Positions 17,692-25,046 of a DNA stretch of 37,658 nucleotides are shown here, in pieces (the stretch's first letter is position 1; each line of letters starts with the position of its first letter). Origin of the DNA: Acetatifactor sp. GTDB lineage: Bacteria > Bacillota > Clostridia > Lachnospirales > Lachnospiraceae. Below the pieces are notes generated by a model. The model worked only from the letters and a program-made list of their open reading frames with translations. It had not been told where the DNA came from and searched no databases. A program made the position numbers and the translations under genes. The stretch spans positions 1 through 37,658 of the forward strand of contig JAKSRX010000009.1 of assembly GCA_024403365.1 (NCBI GenBank), in the 5' to 3' direction.

Positions 17692-18678
17692 CTACAGTAC
17701 ATCTGCAAAATGAACCTTCAGACGCTTGAAGATCAGGGCGCCTACACCAAACAATACCACGGTCACGATCCAGAAATACATAGTGGAGAAGAAGTCCTGG
17801 AAGAACCATTCTCTCTCATAGATCGCACTTCTGTAACCGTTCACGATGTACACTAAGGGATTGAGTTTCAGAATCACCACCCACTTGGCATCGATGGTAT
17901 TGATATTCCAAAGGATAGGGGTCGCCCACATACCGATCTGCAGCGCAATGTTGATGATCTGCCCCAGATCGCGGAAGAATACCACGATGGAGCAGGTGGT
18001 ATAACACAGCGCCAGCACAAAGATAAACAGGCAGAAACTGTAATAAAAGATCTGTATGGTATAGACCGTAGGGAAATATCCGTACAGAGCTGCCACGATC
18101 AGAAGCACACATACGAAAAATGCGTGGATGAAGGTGGCTGCGATGATCTTAATGATCGGCAGAATACTGATCTTGAATACCACCTTTTTGACCAGATAAT
18201 TGTATTCCAGCATGGCATTGGTTCCGTTGTTCAAGGCTTCATTAAAGAAAAACCAGGGAACCAGACCTGCGGTCAAAAACAGTACAAAGGGGACATCGCC
18301 GCTGCCGCGGTTCAATCCGTTGCCCATCAGTTTGTCAAACACGATATAGTACATTGCCACGGTGACTACCGGCTGGACCATAGCCCAGACAGCACCCATG
18401 TAGGAGCCGGCATAGCGCTTTTTGAAGTCGTTCTTAGCCAGTTTCCAGATCAGAAATCTGCTCTGATACAGTTCCTGAGGCAATGTCATGATTTTGTCAT
18501 ATCCGATTGCGAAAGCAATGACAGCTATCAGAATGATCGTGCAGGAAATGATCTTCTTCACCAGCTCCGCCTGCAAGTCAGGGGCAGGACCCGGGTTTTT
18601 ATAGAAGATGATCACTGCTGCAAGAAGCAATCCGAGAAGCGAAAAAATCGAGATTCCGCACTTTTTGCTAATCTTCAT
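17692..18678 (-). CDS. wzm: Polysaccharide ABC exporter permease (Wzm type, ABC-2 family)
   Basis: The 328-residue integral membrane partner of Wzt carries the polymer channel. The ABC-2 core (from about 85) starts with the amphipathic interface helix LIWKLAKNDFKKRYAGSYMG and has six hydrophobic spans. WFFFNEALNNGTNAM and the late NPLVYIVNGYRSAIYER are typical of the polysaccharide and teichoic-acid exporter permeases. Two extra hydrophobic spans precede the core (about 8-25 and 34-53), making it longer than the usual 260-280 residues. The ATG at 18678 is chosen because AAAGGA lies upstream. Earlier in-frame ATGs lack ribosome sites and would add a hydrophilic leader. It follows the lysozyme gene by about 100 bases without a clear terminator. 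Confidence 0.93.
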   Translation of the reverse strand: MKISKKCGISIFSLLGLLLAAVIIFYKNPGPAPDLQAELVKKIISCTIILIAVIAFAIGYDKIMTLPQELYQSRFLIWKLAKNDFKKRYAGSYMGAVWAMVQPVVTVAMYYIVFDKLMGNGLNRGSGDVPFVLFLTAGLVPWFFFNEALNNGTNAMLEYNYLVKKVVFKISILPIIKIIAATFIHAFFVCVLLIVAALYGYFPTVYTIQIFYYSFCLFIFVLALCYTTCSIVVFFRDLGQIINIALQIGMWATPILWNINTIDAKWVVILKLNPLVYIVNGYRSAIYEREWFFQDFFSTMYFWIVTVVLFGVGALIFKRLKVHFADVL

Positions 18679-18742
18679 GTTACTTTTTCCTTTACAAACC
18701 ATTTGTGGGCCGCTCATCCGGCCTCCAAATATGGTTATACGA

Positions 18743-18770
18743 AATGGGAACGATACAAATCGTCCCCATT
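18743..18770 (-). other. Intergenic hairpin between lysozyme and wzm genes
   Basis: AATGGGAACGAT (18743-18754) pairs with ATCGTCCCCATT (18759-18770), a 12-bp stem with one G-U pair and a four-base loop. On the minus strand no T-tract follows, so a complete terminator is unlikely. It may stabilise or partially attenuate the transcript between the two genes. Confidence 0.55.
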
Positions 18771-18780
18771 CCAATGATAT

Positions 18781-21700
18781 TTAATAACCCATGTAGCTTA
18801 AGTTCAGGTCAACATTGCCGCTGATACCGGTAACCTTACCTGTTGCACGATACTGCCAGATATCATATCTTCCGGTATAAGAAGGGGATGCTGCGTACTG
18901 AGCCAGCCAGATCTTATAGGCACTCAGGGAAGAAGGATCCAGCTTCTCCTCCAGCCAGTTCTTGTTTGCATAGACACCTGCGGTGTAGCCGGCATTCTGA
19001 ATGGTCTGGCAGAAAGCCTTACATACTGCGGTTCTCTGGTCCTTGGTGATCTTGTCGCCGCGGCCGCCGCTGGACTCAACATCCAGGAATACAGGATAGG
19101 AGATCTTGTAGTTCTTGATCTGCTCGATGACCATGGATGCTTCCTCGACTGCTTCTCTCTCATCAACTGCCTGAGTGAAGAAGTAGACACCCACCTTCAG
19201 GCCTGCATTGGTTGCGCCCTTGATATTGGTCGTAAACTTAGGATCTTCGATCAATGCGCCCTGAGTGGAACCTCTGTAACCGCATCGAATGATGACATAA
19301 TTGATACCGGAATTCTTAACAGCCTTCCAGTCGATGGTACCGTTCCACTTGGAAACATCGATACCCAGGGAACCCTTACCTACAGACAGGGATCCGTCAG
19401 CAGCAAAGGTATACTTCGCACCCTGGATGACCTGCTCGCCTACTACTTTCTCGCCGTCTGCGTTGAAGAAGTAAACTTTACCGTCGATGGTCTGCCATCC
19501 GGTGTACTTCTCGTCGCCCTTTACGTAGAACTTAGCAGCGGTGTAGTAGTCTGCGTAGGTTGCCTTTCTGTACTTATCGCCGTCAGCCACGTAAATGTTC
19601 TGGCCCTTATCATCCAGAAGCTCTGTAGCCTTATCCTTCATAGGATTCTCTCTGACGAGAACAGGAACATCCTGCTTGCTCTCTACATCGCCATCCTTCA
19701 GGATCAGAGTTACGGTGATGCTGCCTGCCTTCAAAGGCTCCAGGGTTACAACTACCCTGTTGGTGTCTGCGGTGATCTTCGCGGTACCCTTGGCAACGGT
19801 CTCGTCGGAACTCTTGACCTCTGCCTCCATACCGGCAGTTAATTTATCTTCCGTAAAGGCGATCAGAGATACATTGCTCTCGTCCTTTACTTCTGCATAT
19901 ACTTCATACTTTTCTTTTGCAAAGGTGATCTTGGTCTCTTTGCCGACCTTAACATCGATGGTGACAACACAAGCGGTGTTCTCGGTAGTTGTACCGGAAG
20001 CGTCCTTCTTGTAGTCTGCGATCAATGTGATCTTGGCAGTTCCTGCGGTCTTGCCTGCAGTCAGAGTGATCACCTCACCCTTCTCGTCGATCTTAGCGGT
20101 AACGATATCGGGCTTATCGGAAGCGATCTTATATTCCAGTTCCATCTTGTCGGTGAACTTCTTCTCGGTGATCTTGATCTGAGAAGTTTTCTCCATGCCG
20201 ACGGTGATCTCTTTCTTCTCCAGTGTCAGGGATACAGGCATGATCTCTGCTGTAACCTTAACAGCACAGGTAGCGGAAACGCTGATCCTTTCCTCCTTGA
20301 TACTCATAACGGTAGGCTCGGGAGTTGCGGTGGGCTCGGGAGTTGCAGTCGCCTCAGGTGCTGCGGTAGGCTCGGGAGTTGCGGTAGGCTCGGGAGTTGC
20401 GGTAGGCTCAGGGGTTGCAGTTGCCTCGGGCTCATCGTTCTGATCGATGGTCACGATCGCGGTCGCCTTGAAGGAGATCACTGCGTCACCTGCGCTGATA
20501 CCCTTTACCTTACCGTTTGCATCAACGGTAGCGATCTCGGGCTTGTCGCTCTTCCATTCAATGGTGGAAGGATCCAGCTCGACCTTCACGATCTTCTCAT
20601 TCTCGCCGCAGGTGATCTTGGACTCAGCCTTCAGCTGCAGCTCCGCATCCTTTACAAGAGTAGCGGTCTTGGGATCGATCTCATAGTTGCCCTGTGCGGT
20701 AATGCGCAGGAAAGATTTATTCAAAGATGCTGTGGTCTTAGGCTTCTGAAGCAGCAGCAAAGGATCGGTGATACTGCTCTTTGCGATCTCGGTGTAGTTG
20801 GAGATCATTGCCTTACTCTCCACCCATGCTACGGTATCCTTCAGAGAGGACTCGGAGCTGGTATCCTTCTTGGAGGTGTCTTCCTTCTTGGCATCGATCT
20901 CGCTCTCTGCCTTGATCTCGTCGGAGACATCTACCTTCTGGTAAGCAATATCCTTCTTAACATCAACAGTTCTGGTCATGGTGGAAACAGTGTAATTGGA
21001 ATACAGATCCGCATCCAGTGCTTCCATGGTCACCTTATATTTACCGGGGGTGATATCCTTCTTGTAAATGATACCGTCCATATCGTCATCGGACCAGATA
21101 GCGGTCTTGCCGTTAGGATCTTCCACAGTAACGGAGAAAGGCACATTGGGCACCAGTTTCTTGGTGGACTCGTTGATGAATTTGATCTTCAGGTCCTTCT
21201 GAATACTGGTCATGTTGAGTGCAACACTGATCTGACGATTGTAATCTCCCTCGGTGTAGCCGGGATCGATCTCTGTGTCACCGCCGATGGTGCTGTCTAC
21301 GTACTCGGCAGCTGCGATCTTGGCAACCGTCGCATCAGCGATAGCGATCAGACCTTTTTCACCGATCAAAGGAATATCTGCCAGCTGAGTACCGATATTG
21401 GCAAAATCAGCCACCTGCTTATCCTGGGTCCTGTTGGTCAGCCAGAACTTTGCGGTAAAGATCAGCAGGAAAAGCACTGCCACACCGGTCAGCAGGATCA
21501 TGATATCCATACCGGAGATCTTATTCTTCTTTTTCTTTCTGCGGGGAACAGGTGCCACAGGCACTGCCTCGTCATCGTAATCTGCTACGAAGTCATCGTC
21601 CTCATCATAGATGATCTCGCCCTCGAATACATCGCTGCCTTCGCCTTCATATCCGTCGCCGGCTTCCTCATAATATCCGCCTGCGGCTGCAGCACCGTCA

Positions 21701-21969
21701 TAGTATTCACCGTCGTCACCGTAGTATCCGCCTTCGTCGCCGGCATAGTCACCCTCATAGTACTCGCCGCCTTCGCCCTCGTAATACTCGCCATCCTCAC
21801 CTTCGTAATACTCGCCGTCTTCGCCTTCGTAGTATTCTCCATCTTCTCCGGAATACTCTTCACCGTAGCCTTCTGCTATAGCGTCTTCATCTTCCCAGGA
21901 AAAATCATCTGATGCACTCGCATCCCAAGCGTCATTCGGTCGTTTGGTATGGTTGAATCGTTTTTTCAT
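18781..21969 (-). CDS. Membrane-anchored GH25 lysozyme with Ig-like domains and acidic Tyr-rich cytoplasmic tail
   Basis: This 1062-residue type II membrane protein should cut the glycan strands of peptidoglycan. Residues 1-140 are very acidic with repeats of EYYEGEDG. RRKKKKNK (143-150) then precedes one membrane helix (about 154-177), placing the acidic tail inside the cell. Outside are beta-rich Ig-like (Big2-type) domains (for example around 430-505), a TATPEP linker (about 511-553), more beta domains, and two short wall-binding repeats (GKVYFFNADGEK, about 820-865). A C-terminal GH25 domain (868-1062) has GIDVSKWNG (Asp871) and FLDVES (Asp963, Glu965). Residues 178-400 are unassigned. 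It has a strong promoter and leads the exporter operon, suggesting that it opens or remodels wall where the polymer is exported or attached. Confidence 0.92.
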   Translation of the reverse strand: MKKRFNHTKRPNDAWDASASDDFSWEDEDAIAEGYGEEYSGEDGEYYEGEDGEYYEGEDGEYYEGEGGEYYEGDYAGDEGGYYGDDGEYYDGAAAAGGYYEEAGDGYEGEGSDVFEGEIIYDEDDDFVADYDDEAVPVAPVPRRKKKKNKISGMDIMILLTGVAVLFLLIFTAKFWLTNRTQDKQVADFANIGTQLADIPLIGEKGLIAIADATVAKIAAAEYVDSTIGGDTEIDPGYTEGDYNRQISVALNMTSIQKDLKIKFINESTKKLVPNVPFSVTVEDPNGKTAIWSDDDMDGIIYKKDITPGKYKVTMEALDADLYSNYTVSTMTRTVDVKKDIAYQKVDVSDEIKAESEIDAKKEDTSKKDTSSESSLKDTVAWVESKAMISNYTEIAKSSITDPLLLLQKPKTTASLNKSFLRITAQGNYEIDPKTATLVKDAELQLKAESKITCGENEKIVKVELDPSTIEWKSDKPEIATVDANGKVKGISAGDAVISFKATAIVTIDQNDEPEATATPEPTATPEPTATPEPTAAPEATATPEPTATPEPTVMSIKEERISVSATCAVKVTAEIMPVSLTLEKKEITVGMEKTSQIKITEKKFTDKMELEYKIASDKPDIVTAKIDEKGEVITLTAGKTAGTAKITLIADYKKDASGTTTENTACVVTIDVKVGKETKITFAKEKYEVYAEVKDESNVSLIAFTEDKLTAGMEAEVKSSDETVAKGTAKITADTNRVVVTLEPLKAGSITVTLILKDGDVESKQDVPVLVRENPMKDKATELLDDKGQNIYVADGDKYRKATYADYYTAAKFYVKGDEKYTGWQTIDGKVYFFNADGEKVVGEQVIQGAKYTFAADGSLSVGKGSLGIDVSKWNGTIDWKAVKNSGINYVIIRCGYRGSTQGALIEDPKFTTNIKGATNAGLKVGVYFFTQAVDEREAVEEASMVIEQIKNYKISYPVFLDVESSGGRGDKITKDQRTAVCKAFCQTIQNAGYTAGVYANKNWLEEKLDPSSLSAYKIWLAQYAASPSYTGRYDIWQYRATGKVTGISGNVDLNLSYMGY
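20311..20436 (-). repeat. Seven tandem 18-bp units encoding the TATPEP linker
   Basis: Units beginning GGTAGGCTCGGGAGTTGC repeat seven times with few changes and encode the Thr-Ala-Thr-Pro-Glu-Pro linker of the GH25 protein. The low divergence suggests recent expansion or gene conversion, and copy number is likely to vary between strains. Confidence 0.85.
21761..21856 (-). repeat. Four tandem 24-bp units encoding the acidic Tyr-rich repeat
   Basis: Units at 21761, 21785, 21809 and 21833 (for example TACTCGCCGTCTTCGCCTTC) encode successive EGEDGEYY octapeptides at the cytoplasmic N-terminus of the GH25 protein. Most changes between units are third-position, which suggests selection on the peptide. 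Confidence 0.85.
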
Positions 21970-22039
21970 TCCCTTTATCCCTTTCCAAACCTGTTTTCAG
22001 GCATATATGCAAAATTACTCCACAATAATGGATTCTATC

Positions 22040-22068
22040 ATTATAGCATTTTCGCCTACTGTCTTCAA
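22040..22068 (-). promoter_or_regulatory. Strong sigma-A type promoter of the lysozyme-exporter operon
   Basis: Minus strand: TTGAAG (22063-22068), a 17-base spacer, and a perfect TATAAT (22040-22045) with an extended TGC just before it. The GH25 start codon is about 70 bases downstream. This is the best promoter match in the window and probably drives lysozyme, wzm, wzt and the following glycosyltransferase genes. Confidence 0.8.
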
Positions 22069-22118
22069 GCCGAAAAGCATTTCTTCATAATTTATTAAAT
22101 CTTTTTTAAGACAAGCGG

Positions 22119-22145
22119 TTGAGGTAGACTTTGCAGGCCGATAAT
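22119..22145 (+). promoter_or_regulatory. Possible promoter of the plus-strand SGNH-like gene
   Basis: TTGAGG (22119-22124) and GATAAT (22140-22145) are separated by 15 bases, slightly short. They lie 37 bases before the chosen ATG. With the promoter on the opposite strand they form a divergent pair about 50 bases apart. This is a weak prediction. Confidence 0.3.
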
Positions 22146-22181
22146 AGTAAAATGAATGAAAGTAAAGGAGACTTTTATAGA

Positions 22182-23243
22182 ATGGATAATGAAATGAAAC
22201 AGAATATCTCGCAGGAAGCGGAAGAAGTTCAAACTCCCACCCCTGCAGCGAAAGCGAAGAAGCGTCTGAGCACCCACCAGATCATCCTGATCGTTCTGGC
22301 AGTCACGGTCCTCGCCTGCGTCATCGCCGTCGTATATAGATTTAAAAACTGGGGGCAGTTCATCGGGCAGGATGAGATCTTTCAGGATGGTCTCGGAGAG
22401 TATTCCGACACCTTCGATATGATGCTTCCCCTGATCGATGCAGAAGGCAATATCGTCACTCCCAAGAAGGGTGAGACCTTGAATATCCTGCTCTTCGGCA
22501 ATGCACCTTTTGCGGATGACAGAGATTCTTCCGACGGTCTTGCCAACATGATCGCTCAGATGACCGGTGCCAATGTGATCAACTGTTCCATCTCCGGCAG
22601 CTACATGGCTTCCGTGGAACCCTGGTACAACGGCAACGAGCCCATGGATGCCTTCATTCCTTACTGGCTGGTACAGCGCGGTATCTACCACGATAACCCC
22701 TACAACGATCACTACTACGAAGATGCCAAGGCGCAAATGGGAGATGCATATCCTCCCGAAGCAGATGCCATCGTAGACTATCTGGCTTCCACAGATCTGT
22801 CCCAGATCGATGTGTTCGTCTTCTGCTATGACGGTTCCGATTATCTCATGGGACACCCCATGTACAGCGACGACAGAGACAATGATATCCAGCAGTTCAC
22901 CGGCTGTCTTGAGGCAAGCATCGAGGAGCTTCAGTGGAATTGTCCCAACAGCCGTATCATCGTGTTATCTCCTCCTTACGCTTTCGCAGCGGAGAAGGAT
23001 GAGAATGGCGAATACCTCAGCAGTGATATCAAGACCTACGGCTGGGATGTACTTTCCACCTATGTCATCAAGGAGTACGGTTCCTGTGCTTCCCGTCAGG
23101 TCACCTTCGTCGATAACCTCTACGGCACCATCACTCAGGACAATGCAAAGGACTATCTCATCGACAACCTGCACTTGAATGTGGCAGGTCGCAAAAAGAT
23201 AGCCCAGCGATTTGTCTATGCATTAAATTATTATGACAACTAA
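22182..23243 (+). CDS. Membrane-anchored SGNH-like protein lacking the catalytic serine
   Basis: The 353-residue protein has a hydrophilic start, one membrane helix (about 33-52) and an extracellular domain with SGNH-hydrolase layout. Block II glycine is in NCSISGSYMA and the block V Asp/His pair is in DNLHLNVAGRKK (Asp328, His331). Block I reads LLFGNAPFADDR where active enzymes have GDS, so Ala108 replaces the nucleophile. Block III reads YDGSDY where GxND is expected, so Ser replaces Asn. It may bind acyl or glycan groups without hydrolysis, or use another mechanism. The ATG at 22182 follows AAAGGAG at 11 bases; an upstream TTG at 22131 is less likely. It is the only plus-strand gene, and its stop overlaps the stop of the convergent gene by two bases. 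Confidence 0.75.
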   Translation: MDNEMKQNISQEAEEVQTPTPAAKAKKRLSTHQIILIVLAVTVLACVIAVVYRFKNWGQFIGQDEIFQDGLGEYSDTFDMMLPLIDAEGNIVTPKKGETLNILLFGNAPFADDRDSSDGLANMIAQMTGANVINCSISGSYMASVEPWYNGNEPMDAFIPYWLVQRGIYHDNPYNDHYYEDAKAQMGDAYPPEADAIVDYLASTDLSQIDVFVFCYDGSDYLMGHPMYSDDRDNDIQQFTGCLEASIEELQWNCPNSRIIVLSPPYAFAAEKDENGEYLSSDIKTYGWDVLSTYVIKEYGSCASRQVTFVDNLYGTITQDNAKDYLIDNLHLNVAGRKKIAQRFVYALNYYDN

Positions 23244-23992
23244 TAGGTCAGGGACAGATTGTTATTGTAATAGATAACATAACCGTCCATCCGATCAAAT
23301 TCAACAAGATTGAAATCCTGTGGATCTCCCAGGATTTCTTTTTTTTCGTCCAGAATAATATAGTGGACACCGAACAGTTCAATACGTTCCCACATGGTCT
23401 CCAGATCGATCACGTCCGCGTCCATCAATTTCTCAAAATGATTGAACTCTGTTTCGTAAGCATCTCTGCCGTAAGGCATGCACACATAAGGGGAATACTG
23501 TCTGACATACAGCACCATTTCTCTGGGAAATGCAGCCATGACTTCTCTGCCCTCGCACTTGATGGCATCACAGATATGCACTACACTGTCCGGCACATGA
23601 TAAGGATTCTGTGCCTTGGAGTACAGCGGATTGGTATAGACCAGTTTGCCGGAGATGGCGATCAGGCAAAGCATACCAGCGATCAGGCAAGCCTGTTTTT
23701 TGCCCTCAAACCGCTCTGCGATCTGTACCGCACTGTATCCGAGCACCACGCCTACAGGCAATAGCCAGCAGATGCGGAAGTAGATCTCGGTATCCACCAC
23801 CTTGCAGAAAAATGCAGCGAACAGCGGGTTGAAATACAGCAAAAGGGTCAAGACCGGCAGATAGATCAGCAGAATGCGGCGCTCTTTTCGCTTTTCTGTC
23901 AGGAAAAGATATACGATAGCCGCCAGAAACAAGATCACAACGATGCCGGTTCCCATATATTTTTGAAAGATTCCGTAAACATCCGTCCACAT
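23240..23992 (-). CDS. Polytopic membrane protein, probable C-terminal half of a TAG-split protein
   Basis: The 250-residue product has four hydrophobic spans (about 14-31, 40-60, 72-90, 103-118) followed by a soluble extracellular-type tail (about 120-250). The tail contains YVRQYSPYVCMPYGRD and IELFGVHYIILDEKKE. No family is recognised with certainty. It begins in the same reading frame as the preceding gene, three sense codons after that gene's TAG stop, and has only a weak G-rich ribosome site. The arrangement of helices plus soluble tail is what one expects at the end of a GT-C-like membrane glycosyltransferase. It may be translated as a separate subunit, but a broken single gene is equally likely. 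Its stop overlaps the convergent SGNH-like gene. Confidence 0.6.
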   Translation of the reverse strand: MWTDVYGIFQKYMGTGIVVILFLAAIVYLFLTEKRKERRILLIYLPVLTLLLYFNPLFAAFFCKVVDTEIYFRICWLLPVGVVLGYSAVQIAERFEGKKQACLIAGMLCLIAISGKLVYTNPLYSKAQNPYHVPDSVVHICDAIKCEGREVMAAFPREMVLYVRQYSPYVCMPYGRDAYETEFNHFEKLMDADVIDLETMWERIELFGVHYIILDEKKEILGDPQDFNLVEFDRMDGYVIYYNNNLSLTY

Positions 23993-24001
23993 AGTAACAC
24001 C

Positions 24002-25042
24002 CTACCCCAAAATCAAGTACAGCACCGCCATACCCGTAGGAATGACGCAGCAAATAACCGTAGGAACCAAAAGTCGATATCTTCGATACTGGAAGGCAAG
24101 CAACGCTCCGCCCAGTCCCAGCAGAATGCAATCCAGCAAGGCTCCCTGGGTACTGCAAAGGCATCCGGCCATCATGGTCGCAGCGACGATCAGCCAGAGG
24201 AAGCGGGTACTTTTTCCTGTCTTACAGCGGTCTGCCAAAGCAAACAAAAGATACAGAAGAAACGGTATGATAATGCAGGCCAGCACCGCCTTACCCTGTG
24301 CGGTTCGAACCAGCAGGAAATTCTCGGAAGTATAAAGGGACTGTCCGCCGAACAATACAACGAATTCCTCCACTAACAGAAAGATCCCCAGTTTCTTACG
24401 ATCTCCCTCAAACAGGTGATTTCCGATAAGATACATGATACCGTAGGCAACCGGGATGAAAAGCACCGGCAGAATGATCTGATTCATAATGGCTGCATGG
24501 ATCCCGGAAAGTCTGGAAAGCATAGCGATCCAGATTGGTAACGGTGCCAGTCCGTGTCTGGCATCCAGGCCGGTGGTCTGACCGGTATAAGGAAGTACCT
24601 GGTACATTTTGCCGGATTCCTTTGTCAGGGTAGACACCGCAACATAGAATGCGTCATCGCCCTCCTCATAGGCCAAAGTTGCTGCCAGTACCATCTGTAA
24701 CACAAGCAGCGCGATCACGATCAACCACAAAAGCACATGCTCCTGTTTGCCTTTTTGGAATCCGGGGCGTAAGGAGATCTTGTTCTTCAGGCACACTCCG
24801 AGAGAAGTAAGTGCCGCCAGGGCGCAGAATCCCCCGTAAGCGACAATGACCTCTTTCAGGTCTCTGCCCTTTAAGATAAACGGGATGCTGATGGTCAGAA
24901 ATCCTGCCCAGAGGATCATCTGTCCACAGATCCAGACGTAGATCATGCTATGATTCACATTTTCTGTTCCTCGAAAGCACATTCCCACAGCCAGGGGAAG
25001 TACGATCAGGAAGCCGAATAACACAAGGATCCCCAGTATCAA
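24002..25042 (-). CDS. Polytopic membrane protein (DUF6077-like), probable N-terminal half of a TAG-split protein
   Basis: The 346-residue product has about nine hydrophobic spans. The polar loop EEGDDAFYVAVSTLT with QTTGLDARHGLAPLPIWIA (about 125-170) resembles the first extracellular loop of GT-C-type enzymes, where acidic residues bind metal and lipid donor. I recall this pattern from Lachnospiraceae proteins annotated DUF6077, but cannot confirm it here. The start is a TTG at 25042 with AAAGGA seven bases upstream. The gene begins four bases after the previous stop, so it is probably coupled. It ends with a TAG at 24004, after which the same frame continues for 253 codons. Confidence 0.6.
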   Translation of the reverse strand: MILGILVLFGFLIVLPLAVGMCFRGTENVNHSMIYVWICGQMILWAGFLTISIPFILKGRDLKEVIVAYGGFCALAALTSLGVCLKNKISLRPGFQKGKQEHVLLWLIVIALLVLQMVLAATLAYEEGDDAFYVAVSTLTKESGKMYQVLPYTGQTTGLDARHGLAPLPIWIAMLSRLSGIHAAIMNQIILPVLFIPVAYGIMYLIGNHLFEGDRKKLGIFLLVEEFVVLFGGQSLYTSENFLLVRTAQGKAVLACIIIPFLLYLLFALADRCKTGKSTRFLWLIVAATMMAGCLCSTQGALLDCILLGLGGALLAFQYRRYRLLVPTVICCVIPTGMAVLYLILG

Positions 25043-25046
25043 GTCA

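Noticed and set aside
18679-18774. Upstream starts for the Wzm permease
   Set aside because: They add a hydrophilic leader, lack ribosome sites and overlap an intergenic hairpin; AAAGGA sits before the ATG at 18678.
20311-20436. Possible CRISPR-like array because of regular 18-bp units
   Set aside because: No unique spacers; units are directly adjacent and encode a peptide linker in frame.
22095-22856. Minus-strand open frame of 253 codons opposite the SGNH-like gene
   Set aside because: Rich in Val/Ile/Gly/His repeats typical of reverse-frame translation. The plus-strand gene has a good ribosome site, a membrane helix and SGNH blocks.
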